In this document: piece by piece, positions 52,379 to 60,482 of the stretch
How the letters are laid out: each line of letters starts with the position of its first letter
How positions within the stretch are numbered: position 1 is the stretch's first letter
From: Lachnospiraceae bacterium
Lineage (GTDB): Bacteria; Bacillota; Clostridia; Lachnospirales; Lachnospiraceae
Assembly: GCA_022791755.1 (NCBI GenBank)
Contig: JAAVZR010000014.1
Location: 62,001 to 126,000 of the forward strand
Reading direction: 5' to 3'
DNA: 64,000 bases
The notes under the pieces: generated by a model
What the model saw: the letters and a program-made list of their open reading frames with translations, nothing else
Database searches by the model: none
Told to the model about the DNA's origin: nothing
Made by a program: the position numbers and the translations under genes

Positions 52379-52903
52379 TCATGTTTCATGCTTCATGACA
52401 CCCCGGATCCGCTTTGCCACTTCTCCTCCCAGCAGGCCGATCACAAGCCCAGTCACGCTCCCCGATACAAAGAGGACAGGCAGATATGCCATCACACCTG
52501 CATTTTCCAGTACCAGCATAGCCATGACGATCTGTCCCACATTATGGAAAATCCCTCCGGCGATACTGACCGTAACCATGCCAAAGACCCCGGCCTTTTT
52601 TAAAAGTACCATGACTGCATAGCTCAAAAGTCCTCCGCCCAGGCTGTAGATCATCGATACGCTGTTGCCAAAAGTGGCGGCCACCAGCAAGATCCGGATC
52701 AGAGCCAGGACAAAGGCGTCCCTGGCTCCCATGGTGTAGAGCGCCACCATCACCACGATATTCGCCAGGCCGATCTTCATACCCGGCACGAAGAAGCCCA
52801 CTGCCGCCAGGGGAATCAAGCTCTCCAGATAGCTGAGCACAAAGGCCAGAGCAATCAGCAGTCCATAGATACACAGCCTCTTTATTTTCTGTTCGTTCTT
52901 CAT
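52379..52903 (-). CDS. Gx transporter family membrane protein
   Basis: The 174-residue integral membrane protein has about five hydrophobic segments. It begins with IYGLLIALAFVLSYLESLIP and contains PGMKIGLANIVVMVALYTMG and SMIYSLGGGLLSYAVM. It belongs to the family once called heptaprenyl diphosphate synthase component I (PF07456), resembling ECF-type substrate-binding subunits. Relatives commonly accompany FMN-binding-domain and ApbE genes, so a flavin or quinone-related role is possible. It is 107 bases after the RnfA/E-like gene, with hairpins in the gap. Confidence 0.85.
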   Translation of the reverse strand: MKNEQKIKRLCIYGLLIALAFVLSYLESLIPLAAVGFFVPGMKIGLANIVVMVALYTMGARDAFVLALIRILLVAATFGNSVSMIYSLGGGLLSYAVMVLLKKAGVFGMVTVSIAGGIFHNVGQIVMAMLVLENAGVMAYLPVLFVSGSVTGLVIGLLGGEVAKRIRGVMKHET

Positions 52904-52936
52904 TTTCTTCCTCTATCCATATATCGGCAAGGGCGG

Positions 52937-52986
52937 CCTGCCCCGCATATATAGCAGGGCAGGTCCTTCTCATACAGACCTGCCCC
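52937..52986 (-). promoter_or_regulatory. three-segment hairpin region before Gx gene
   Basis: Segments CCTGCCCC (52937-52944), GGGCAGGTC (52957-52965) and GACCTGCCCC (52977-52986) allow the middle one to pair with either neighbour. The stems are mutually exclusive. No T-run follows. Confidence 0.4.
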
Positions 52987-53010
52987 TTTGTTACAGCATA
53001 TTCTGCTTCT

Positions 53011-53742
53011 CTAGGCGATGACCGACAGCATCATGGTCAAAAAGCCCAGGGAAATCATCTCCACAGGAAGCCCAGCGAAGCGTTTTCCGGGCGTGGAAAA
53101 TTTCATCTTGCCGCGGACGCTGATCAGAAGCGTCACACCGATCACAGCGGATATCACGGTTTTCACTGTCACCATCGTGTCTCCGCCCACCACGGCTCCC
53201 ACGGCCGCCACAGCTGCCGGAACCGCAATCCAGATGGAATCGGAGGAAATCTCCTTCTGAATCATGGTATTCACTGCCGCGATTCCCAGACCGCCGAATA
53301 TGAGGCCAAAGGAATTCCGAAGGTATGCGCTGCTCACCACAGCGTTTTCCCAGACATCATATCCAAAGACAGCTCCGCTTCCCAGAAATTCGCGAACCGC
53401 TGCCACCACTGCCATCACTGCCAGCGCCAGATAATTCTGCTTCAGAATCTCACCGGCGGAGGCATCCTCCACCCCGTCAAATACATGCTTGCCCACCAGC
53501 ATACCTACCAAAGACGCAGCCAGATAATCGGTCTTCAGGCCCGGCAGCCCAAAGATCAGGGCCACGCTGGTGGCTATAAAAGCAATGGCGCCTGCGGCTG
53601 TCTTACCGGTCATGCCGGCCAGCGTATCTCCCAGCACCGTACCCGCCACGATAATGGCCGCTGCCGCCAGGGCCGTCTCCAGCCCTGTGGTATACAGGAC
53701 AAACGCCAAGGCAAACGCCTCTACGGAATAACGTACTTTCAT
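53011..53742 (-). CDS. RnfA/RnfE-like membrane protein lacking cysteines
   Basis: The 243-residue polytopic protein has about seven hydrophobic segments. The start is set by GGAGGGTG upstream. The middle part (VVAAVREFLGSGAVFGYDVW) closely resembles RnfE in this operon (IGLVREFLGAGTAFGITIYE), so Rnf-Nqr family membership is likely. It contains no cysteine at all, whereas RnfA and RnfE use conserved membrane cysteines to hold an iron-sulphur cluster. It could be a structural or ion-path subunit of a second Rnf-like assembly. It lies 15 bases after the two-domain FMN-binding gene. Confidence 0.65.
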   Translation of the reverse strand: MKVRYSVEAFALAFVLYTTGLETALAAAAIIVAGTVLGDTLAGMTGKTAAGAIAFIATSVALIFGLPGLKTDYLAASLVGMLVGKHVFDGVEDASAGEILKQNYLALAVMAVVAAVREFLGSGAVFGYDVWENAVVSSAYLRNSFGLIFGGLGIAAVNTMIQKEISSDSIWIAVPAAVAAVGAVVGGDTMVTVKTVISAVIGVTLLISVRGKMKFSTPGKRFAGLPVEMISLGFLTMMLSVIA

Positions 53743-53757
53743 CGCACTCACCCTCCT

Positions 53758-54501
53758 TTAATTGGCTGCTTCATCAAGACAGGCCTGAGCCGACTTGATG
53801 GCTGCGTTGCTGGTCATGGTGGCGCTGGCTATCGCATCCACCTCGGCGGACTGGGCCTCCAGTATCGCTGCCTGCAGCTTCTCCATGGCCGGACCGCCGA
53901 TCGTAGGCGTCTCCTGATCTCCCACGATCTGTACATCCGCGATGGAGCCGTCGTCGCCGATGGTAATCGTCACTGTCACGTCACCGTTCATGCCATGCTC
54001 CGCGTGGGTATAAACGCCGGGCTTATAGGCGCCGGAGGCTCCCGCCGCTCCGCTGCCCGAGCCTGCCGCCGCTTCCGCCTGGGCCAGACAATCCTTTGCC
54101 GCCGTTATCACCGCCTCGCTGGTGACCGTGGCGCTGGCCACCGTATCCACATCCGCGGACTGGGCTTCCAGTATCGCTGCCTGCAGCTTCTCCATGGCCG
54201 GACCGCCGATGGCCGGGGTTTCTCCCGGGCCTTCCACCTGTACATCTGTGATCACGTCGCCCTCACCGATGGTGATCGTCACTGTCACATCGTCGCCATT
54301 GATTCCTTTCCCCGACGCGGTATAGGTGCCGACGCCGTATTTACCGGCCGCCTCTGCGCCTCCCTGCCCATCTCCGGGACCGGGCGCAGGAGCTGCCTGG
54401 GAAGCCGTGCCTCCCGCCATCCTGACGCCGAACACAACCGCCACTGCCACGACCAGAGTGAGGAGCAGAGCGGTAAATCCGTTTGATTTCTTCTCGTTCA
54501 T
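53758..54501 (-). CDS. membrane-anchored protein with two FMN-binding domains
   Basis: The 247 residues have one N-terminal membrane anchor (about 8-28), a Pro/Gly/Ala linker, and two FMN_bind domains (about 58-142 and 160-244). The flavinylation motifs read VASAT (Thr125) and IASAT (Thr228). The Thr is kept, but the usual Ser-Gly before Ala is Ala-Ser. Domains face outside by topology and are expected ApbE substrates. It occupies the RnfG position between the second RnfD and the RnfA/E-like gene. AGGAGG lies eight bases upstream of the start. Confidence 0.88.
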   Translation of the reverse strand: MNEKKSNGFTALLLTLVVAVAVVFGVRMAGGTASQAAPAPGPGDGQGGAEAAGKYGVGTYTASGKGINGDDVTVTITIGEGDVITDVQVEGPGETPAIGGPAMEKLQAAILEAQSADVDTVASATVTSEAVITAAKDCLAQAEAAAGSGSGAAGASGAYKPGVYTHAEHGMNGDVTVTITIGDDGSIADVQIVGDQETPTIGGPAMEKLQAAILEAQSAEVDAIASATMTSNAAIKSAQACLDEAAN

Positions 54502-54512
54502 CGTAACTCCTC

Positions 54513-55421
54513 CTATTTCACGCCATACACATGGGGCTTTTTGTCAATCATGTCCAGGAAATACACGGTACAGTTGGCAATCAGAATACCAAAGCACACG
54601 CCCTCCGGGTACGTGCTGAACTGGCGCACCAGGATCGTAATGACCGCCGCCGCCAGCGCATAGAGAATCTTCCCCTTCTTAGTCACAAACACATAGTCCG
54701 TCAGCATAAACAGGCCGCCCAAGAACAGACCGCCTCCGAAGAAGGCCGCTCCCAGATTGCCCATCAGAAGACCGCTGCCCAGCCCGACTGCTACGATATA
54801 TACCACAGCTGCCAGCACATTGACCTCCTTCTTATAGGCCAGATACGCAAACCCAACCAACAGAAGCAGTGCGCTGGTCTCTCCCAGAGCGCCGGGGATA
54901 TTGCCGATAATCATATCTACAACACTGTAATTCATCTCCATGCCGTACTTCACGGCGCTTAAAACCGTGGCGGAGGCCGTGGTATCCACTGCACCGGGAG
55001 CCGCGTAGCTCATAATATAGCCGCCGTATACCACCATCGCAAAAAGCCTGCCCATCAGGGCCGGGTTCACCACGTTGCTGCCGATACCGCCGAAAACCTG
55101 CTTCACCACAATGATGGCAAAAATATCGGCACATACTACCACCCACACAGGCGTGGTGGATGACATGTTAAATGCGATCAGCATTCCGGTCACAGCAGCG
55201 CTGAGATCCGTAACAGTCAGCGCCTCTTTGCGAAGTGTCTGCCAGATTCCCTCAGCCGCCATACAGGTGATCACCGATACTGCGGTCAGGATCAGAGAAT
55301 TCATCCCGAAGATCACCGTGGAATAAATCAGTGCCGGCACCAGTGCGATACACACATCCAGCATGATTTTCTGCGTAGTATTAGGCGTCCTCAGATTCGG
55401 ATTGATATGTTGCTCCGCCAT
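54513..55421 (-). CDS. rnfD: RnfD-type subunit, second copy
   Basis: Membrane subunit of Rnf carrying a covalent FMN and forming part of the ion path. The 302 residues have about nine hydrophobic segments. They contain VFGGIGSNVVNPALMGRLF, the NPA block typical of RnfD/NqrB. The flavinylation region VDTTASATVLSAV keeps the Thr in an ASAT rather than SGAT context. The C-terminus has TDYVFVTKKGKILYA and TYPEGVCFGILIAN. It overlaps the rnfC stop by one base (TAATG). Confidence 0.92.
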   Translation of the reverse strand: MAEQHINPNLRTPNTTQKIMLDVCIALVPALIYSTVIFGMNSLILTAVSVITCMAAEGIWQTLRKEALTVTDLSAAVTGMLIAFNMSSTTPVWVVVCADIFAIIVVKQVFGGIGSNVVNPALMGRLFAMVVYGGYIMSYAAPGAVDTTASATVLSAVKYGMEMNYSVVDMIIGNIPGALGETSALLLLVGFAYLAYKKEVNVLAAVVYIVAVGLGSGLLMGNLGAAFFGGGLFLGGLFMLTDYVFVTKKGKILYALAAAVITILVRQFSTYPEGVCFGILIANCTVYFLDMIDKKPHVYGVK

Positions 55422-56773
55422 TACTTCTTCCCCCTTTCGCGAATCATCGCCTTCACGGCGTCACGAGCCTTGGTATTGTAAAAGGTCAGCTCACGCTTGG
55501 CCGGGCAGGTATAGGAGCAGCAGCCGCAGGCAATGCACTCGGTGGCATGCAGCTTCTCGCACAGCTCCAGATTACCGGCACGATAGGCGTGATCGATCTT
55601 AAAGGGAGACAAACCTGCCGGACACACCAGACCGCAGCCGCCGCAGCGGATGCAGGCACTCTCCACAATATGGTCATTTTCCAGAACCAGAAGACCGCCG
55701 CTTACCTTGGTCACGCACTGGGTAATATCATCGCCGGTCATGCCGGTTCCGATACAGGGGCCAGTCATGGGACCGCCCAAAATCACCTTGTTATCTTTAT
55801 GCGAAATTCCGCCGGCCAAAGCCACCAGCTCCCTGATCGGCGTCCCCAGAGGAACCAGGAAGTTCTTCGGATCCTTCACCTTGCCCGTGATGGTGATGCA
55901 GCGGGTGATGGACGGGATCCCGGCAAACACAATATCCGCCATGGCCTTGGCACTCTGCGCATTGGATACGATGCAGGCGGCGTCAGCCGGCAGTCCGCCG
56001 GCCGGAATCTCATTTCCGGTCACCGCCAGAATCAGCTGACGCTCGCTGCCCTGAGGGTACATGGTGGGCAGAACCTTCACCTCCACAGGCGCGTTCACAC
56101 CCTTTAGAAGCTGGTTCAGACGATCTGCCACATCCTGCTTGTTATCCTCCATGCAGATATAGCCCTTCTTCGCACCGCCGGCCTTCACCATGAGATTCAC
56201 ACCATTTAAAATCTCCCAGCTGTGCTCCAGAAGCATACGATGATCACAGGTCAGGAAAGGTTCGCATTCCGCCGCGTTAATTAGCACATACTCGATGGGC
56301 TTATTGGGCTTATACTTCACATGGCACGGGAAGCCGGCTCCTCCCATGCCCGTGATGCCGCCCTCTTCCATCAGCCCGATCAGCTGATCCTTCTCATAGC
56401 CGGAGATATCCACCATCTCATGAAGATAGGGCAGATCCTTCACCGGAGGCTGCTCTTCATCCGCTTCGATGACACAGACCGGTATCTCCTTTGGCCCGTT
56501 CTGAATCTTTTTGATTTCCTTCACAGTACCGCTGACGCTGGCATGCAGCTTCACAGCGAAGAAATTGGCCGGAGAGCCGATCAGCTGCCCCCTGTCCACA
56601 TGATCTCCCTCCTTCACCAGCAGCTCACAGATGCTGGGGCCGGTCTGTGCCATGGAAATCTCTACCACCTTGGGAGTATACTCCACGATGGGCTTGGCAT
56701 TGCTGAGCGCCTTGTCAGAGCCGTCCGTGGGATGCACACCACCATGAAAAACGGTAAAATCCTGATTTTTCAT
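55421..56773 (-). CDS. rnfC: Rnf complex subunit RnfC
   Basis: Peripheral subunit that exchanges electrons with NAD(H) in ferredoxin:NAD+ oxidoreductase. The start MKNQDFTVFHGGVHP is preceded by AAGGAAGGA. The 450 residues include GGITGMGGAGFPCHVKYK (nucleotide binding), NAAECEPFLTCDHRML and a SLBB-like region. Two [4Fe-4S] motifs, CIRCGGCGLVCP and CIACGCCSYTCP, lie near the C-terminus. It is the only rnfC in the window and sits between the three-domain FMN protein and the second rnfD, not at the operon start as usual. Confidence 0.95.
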   Translation of the reverse strand: MKNQDFTVFHGGVHPTDGSDKALSNAKPIVEYTPKVVEISMAQTGPSICELLVKEGDHVDRGQLIGSPANFFAVKLHASVSGTVKEIKKIQNGPKEIPVCVIEADEEQPPVKDLPYLHEMVDISGYEKDQLIGLMEEGGITGMGGAGFPCHVKYKPNKPIEYVLINAAECEPFLTCDHRMLLEHSWEILNGVNLMVKAGGAKKGYICMEDNKQDVADRLNQLLKGVNAPVEVKVLPTMYPQGSERQLILAVTGNEIPAGGLPADAACIVSNAQSAKAMADIVFAGIPSITRCITITGKVKDPKNFLVPLGTPIRELVALAGGISHKDNKVILGGPMTGPCIGTGMTGDDITQCVTKVSGGLLVLENDHIVESACIRCGGCGLVCPAGLSPFKIDHAYRAGNLELCEKLHATECIACGCCSYTCPAKRELTFYNTKARDAVKAMIRERGKK

Positions 56774-56796
56774 CTCACATAGTCCTTCCTTTTTCT

Positions 56797-57789
56797 TTAT
56801 TTTCCAGCCTGGGCAAGGCAATCCTTCAGGGCCGCAATCACCGCATTGCTGGTCATCGAGGCGCCTGAAACAATATCGATCTCAGCGCTCTGTGCCTCCA
56901 GGATGACGCCTGTCAGCTTCTCAGCCGCCGCACCGCCCAGCTCCGGCGTCTCATCCGGCGCGTCGATCTGAACGCCTGTGATCGTACCGGCATCATCTAT
57001 CGTGACTGTCACCGTCACCTGCCCATGAAAGCCCTGAGCCGATGCGGTGTAGGCCGTTCCCTCTCCCAGAGAAGCGCTGCCGCCACTGCCGGAAGCCTGA
57101 GTCAGGCAGTCGTTCAAGGCCGTCAGCACCGCATTGCCGGTGTAAGTCGCTCCGCTTACCACGTCGATATCCTTGCCCTGGTTTGCAAGAATCGCTTCCT
57201 GCATCTTCGCGGCCGCCGCACCGCCCAGCTCCGGCGTCTCGTCCGGGGCGTCGATCACCGCTTCCGTAATCACCCCAGTATCATCCACCGTGATCGTGAG
57301 CGTTACCTCTCCGTGGAAGCCCTGAGCCGCAGCCGTGTATGTTCCTGCCGAAAGAGCTCCGAATTCTCCGCTCTCCACCGGAGCCTGAGTCTCCGGCTGC
57401 GGGATCTCAGCAGGCGTCAGTCCGGCCTGGGTCATGGCATCCGCCACGGCCTCGCAGATCGCCTGGCTCGTATAAGTGGCGCCAGCCACCACGTCCACGT
57501 CGATATTCTGCCTCTTCACAATAGCTCCCGGGATCACATCTATGGCATTGGTGCCGATCCCCTCCGTCTCCTGATGCGAAAGCACATGGACCGCCGTAAT
57601 CTCGCCTTTAGCGATTCTGACTTCTACCTTCACTTCTCCGCCTATGGAACTGTTTCCCACGCCGGTGTACTTTTTCTCGCCGGTGATCATCGGTTTTACC
57701 ACTACGATAAGAATGGCGACGACCATCATGACAACAAAGAGCGCCAGGCATTTATAGGTGCCAAGCAGGCCCTGTTTCTTTTCTTCCAT
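56797..57789 (-). CDS. membrane-anchored protein with three FMN-binding domains
   Basis: The 330 residues have an N-terminal membrane segment (about 14-33) and three FMN_bind domains (about 42-120, 148-230, 246-328). The flavinylation motifs are VAGAT (Thr105), VSGAT (Thr215) and VSGAS (Ser311). The first domain is RnfG-like; the other two resemble each other and the domains of the two-domain protein, suggesting internal duplication. Three FMNs in series could carry electrons away from the membrane. It lies 16 bases after rnfB and 23 before rnfC. Confidence 0.9.
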   Translation of the reverse strand: MEEKKQGLLGTYKCLALFVVMMVVAILIVVVKPMITGEKKYTGVGNSSIGGEVKVEVRIAKGEITAVHVLSHQETEGIGTNAIDVIPGAIVKRQNIDVDVVAGATYTSQAICEAVADAMTQAGLTPAEIPQPETQAPVESGEFGALSAGTYTAAAQGFHGEVTLTITVDDTGVITEAVIDAPDETPELGGAAAAKMQEAILANQGKDIDVVSGATYTGNAVLTALNDCLTQASGSGGSASLGEGTAYTASAQGFHGQVTVTVTIDDAGTITGVQIDAPDETPELGGAAAEKLTGVILEAQSAEIDIVSGASMTSNAVIAALKDCLAQAGK

Positions 57790-57805
57790 GTCTCACCCTC
57801 CTATC

Positions 57806-58582
57806 CTATGAAATGACCTTCACCGGACACTTGGTCTTGCAGGTGCCGCAGTTCGTACATTTCTCATAATCGATCTTTGCCAGATTTTCTTCCACTGCGA
57901 TCGCTCCCTCCGGACAGTTCTTCGCGCACATGCCGCAAGCGATACAGCCGGCCTTGCAGACAGCACGGACCTCCTTGCCCGTATCATGGTTGCTGCACGC
58001 AACCATATGATCCTTCGACTCGGGAACCACCTCTATGATCTTCTTCGGGCACTTGGCCGCGCAGGCTCCGCAGCCCACACATTTCTCTCTGTCCACCACA
58101 GCCACGCCGTTTACCACATGGATCGCGTCAAAGGCACAGGCTTTCGCACAGAGGCCGCAGGCGATACAGCCATATTTGCAGACCTTGCGTCCCTTCTCAT
58201 TGAGAACAGCCGTATCATTATCGCCCTTACACATCACAAAGGCTTTCTTTCCCTCCGCTGCGGGCACGTCGGCTGCTTCCACCCCCATAACCTCGGCAAT
58301 CTTCGCCGCGCAGGCCGCGCCGCCCACCGGACAGGCGTTCACAGGGGCCTCCCCGTTAAAAATCGCCGCAGCCAGACCGTCACAGCCGGGATAGCCGCAG
58401 CCGCCGCAGTTATTGCCGGGCAGGCAGGAGCGTATCGCCGCCTGCTTCGGATCAATCTCCACCCGAAAGATATGACCGGTCACGCCCAAAAGCAGGCCGA
58501 TCACCAGGCCCACACCTCCGACCATCAGAGTGGCCGTGATGACATTCGTCACATTAAACATCAGTATTCCTGTTATGTTCAT
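57806..58582 (-). CDS. rnfB: Rnf complex subunit RnfB
   Basis: Ferredoxin-interacting iron-sulphur subunit. The 258 residues have an N-terminal membrane anchor (about 14-37). A four-Cys motif is in NNCGGCGYPGCDG plus ACP. Four ferredoxin-type motifs follow (CIACGLCAKACAF, CVGCGACAAKCP, CIACGMCAKNCP, CTNCGTCKTKCP), giving about five [4Fe-4S] clusters. It is 12 bases after rnfA. Confidence 0.95.
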   Translation of the reverse strand: MNITGILMFNVTNVITATLMVGGVGLVIGLLLGVTGHIFRVEIDPKQAAIRSCLPGNNCGGCGYPGCDGLAAAIFNGEAPVNACPVGGAACAAKIAEVMGVEAADVPAAEGKKAFVMCKGDNDTAVLNEKGRKVCKYGCIACGLCAKACAFDAIHVVNGVAVVDREKCVGCGACAAKCPKKIIEVVPESKDHMVACSNHDTGKEVRAVCKAGCIACGMCAKNCPEGAIAVEENLAKIDYEKCTNCGTCKTKCPVKVIS

Positions 58583-58594
58583 GGTTCCTCCTCC

Positions 58595-59170
58595 TTAAAT
58601 AGCCAGATTGGCAAAGCCGTAGAACGCGATAGCCATCAGGCAGGCTGTAATCATAACAATGGGGGAACCCTTAAAAGGAACAGGTACATCGTTGCTGGCT
58701 GTCTTTTCACGGATACCGGCCAGGATCACGATGGCGATCAGGTAACCGACAGCCGTACCAAAACCGCATACCACACTCTGCCAGAAATTATACTTATTCT
58801 GTACGTTGGTCAGAGCCACGCCCAAAACGGCACAGTTCGTCGTGATCAGCGGCAGATACACCCCCAGCGCCTTATACAGAGACGGCACATATTTCTTAAA
58901 GAAAGACTCAACGATCTGTACCAGACACGCAATAACCAGAATAAAAACAATGGTATCCAGATACTGTAGTCCTAAAAGATCCAGCACCTGATACAGGCCA
59001 AAGGCCACCGCTGAGGCTACCGTAATAACAAAGACCACGGCGCCGCCCATTCCAAGGGCCACGTCCGTCTTGGTGGAAACGCCCAGGAAGGAGCAGATTC
59101 CCAAGAACTGGCTCAATACCACATTACTGAGCAGTGCCGCCGTGATGGCGATGATAATCAATTCCTGCAT
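58595..59170 (-). CDS. rnfA: Rnf complex subunit RnfA
   Basis: Integral membrane subunit. The 191 residues have six hydrophobic segments, with conserved cysteines in SQFLGICSFLGVSTKTD and LITTNCAVLGVAL, which ligate a cluster within the membrane. The C-terminal PFKGSPIVMITACLMAIAFYGF is written in parts as PFKGSPIVMITACL and MAIAFYGF. It follows rnfE by 15 bases and has the normal family length. Confidence 0.96.
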   Translation of the reverse strand: MQELIIIAITAALLSNVVLSQFLGICSFLGVSTKTDVALGMGGAVVFVITVASAVAFGLYQVLDLLGLQYLDTIVFILVIACLVQIVESFFKKYVPSLYKALGVYLPLITTNCAVLGVALTNVQNKYNFWQSVVCGFGTAVGYLIAIVILAGIREKTASNDVPVPFKGSPIVMITACLMAIAFYGFANLAI

Positions 59171-59185
59171 ATCCTATCTCCTCTC

Positions 59186-59860
59186 TCACTTACAGGTGCC
59201 GCAGGACTCGCAGTCGCTGGCACAGCCTTTTTCCTCGCCGCCGTTTACCCCGTTGGTGGCAGCCTTCATCTTAAACTTATTCTGCAGCGCCGCCAGCATG
59301 GCCAGGACCAGAAAAGCGCCGGGAGCCTTGGTGATAATGGCAATGGGCTCAAAAATACTGCTGGCCTCATAGATCGTGATACCAAAAGCCGTACCGGCTC
59401 CCAGGAATTCACGCACCAGACCGATGACGATCAGCGCCACCGTAAATCCCAGCCCCATACCGATACCGTCGCAGGCGGACATCGTCACCGTGTTCTTGGA
59501 AGCATAGGCCTCCGCGCGGCCTAAGATAATGCAGTTCACCACAATCAGAGGGATGTACAGACCCAGAGCCCCATACAGATCCTTCGTAAACGCCTCCATG
59601 ATAAAGTCCACCAGCGTCACGAAGGTGGCCACCACCACGATATAAGCCGGCATACGCACGCCGTCGGGAATGATTTTTCTGAGGGCGGCAATCAGCATAT
59701 TGGACAAAATCAGCACCACCGTGGTAGATACGCCCATTCCGGCGCCGTTGATCGCGCTGGTGGTGACTGCCAGAGTCGGACACATGCCCAGCATCAGGAC
59801 AAAGATGGGGTTCTCACGGATAATACCATTATATATGGCATCCAGATGTTTGTTCTTCAT
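59186..59860 (-). CDS. rnfE: Rnf complex subunit RnfE with cysteine-rich tail
   Basis: Integral membrane partner of RnfA. The 224 residues include VLMLGMCPTLAVTTSAINGA, LIVVNCIILGRAEAYASKN and VREFLGAGTAFGITIYE, with the two cluster cysteines in place. The last 18 residues (after GGEEKG) contain four cysteines in C-x3-C-x2-C-x2-C order on the membrane-exposed C-terminus. That looks like a metal or cluster site beyond the core family. It follows rnfG by 17 bases. Confidence 0.95.
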   Translation of the reverse strand: MKNKHLDAIYNGIIRENPIFVLMLGMCPTLAVTTSAINGAGMGVSTTVVLILSNMLIAALRKIIPDGVRMPAYIVVVATFVTLVDFIMEAFTKDLYGALGLYIPLIVVNCIILGRAEAYASKNTVTMSACDGIGMGLGFTVALIVIGLVREFLGAGTAFGITIYEASSIFEPIAIITKAPGAFLVLAMLAALQNKFKMKAATNGVNGGEEKGCASDCESCGTCK

Positions 59861-59877
59861 CGTATTCTCTCCTCCCC

Positions 59878-60480
59878 TCAGTTATTTTCCGCACAGTAAC
59901 GGCCGAAGACGATACCGGCATTGACTGCGCTGGTCACAGCGTTACTGGTGATGGTCGCTCCGCTGATAGCGCTGATCTCCGCGTCCGAGGCCGCCGCGCT
60001 CTTTACCACGCTGAAGCTGTCCACCGCCTTACCGGCAAACTGATCCTTAAACTCCGGCTCGCTGGCCTTCGATCCCAGTCCTGAGGTCTCGGAGCTGGTC
60101 AGAATATCGATACCCATGGAGGTCCCGTCCACACCGTAACCGTAGGCGATGACGATCTCTCCCTGACTGCCGCTCACAGAAATGCTCATGGCATAGCCGA
60201 GCACGCTCCCCGAGGCGTCCAGAGCTGCCATCACATCCGTAATCTCCGCATTGATACCGGCGCCGGACACCACCGAAGCCGACTGCTCCAGCAAATCCTC
60301 CCGGCTCTCGAAATTCGCCGCCTCCGCAAAAACGCCGCGATAGGATGCCGCCTTCTCCTCTTCTTTCCTGGCCGTGATAATCGGGTTGGTCACCTCATAA
60401 GCCGCGCCCAGAAGCAGGCCCGAGACAAGGGTGATCACCAGAAGAACCGCCGTATCCTTTAAAATCTTCTTAATATCCAT
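59878..60480 (-). CDS. rnfG: Rnf complex subunit RnfG (FMN-binding)
   Basis: Bitopic subunit with one covalent FMN facing outside. The 200 residues have a membrane anchor (about 10-29) and an FMN_bind domain. The flavinylation motif is AISGATITSNAV near residue 172. SSETSGLGSKASEPEFKDQF is typical of RnfG. It starts two bases after rnfD and is probably modified by the ApbE encoded at 49.5 kb. Confidence 0.95.
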   Translation of the reverse strand: MDIKKILKDTAVLLVITLVSGLLLGAAYEVTNPIITARKEEEKAASYRGVFAEAANFESREDLLEQSASVVSGAGINAEITDVMAALDASGSVLGYAMSISVSGSQGEIVIAYGYGVDGTSMGIDILTSSETSGLGSKASEPEFKDQFAGKAVDSFSVVKSAAASDAEISAISGATITSNAVTSAVNAGIVFGRYCAENN

Positions 60481-60482
60481 AA

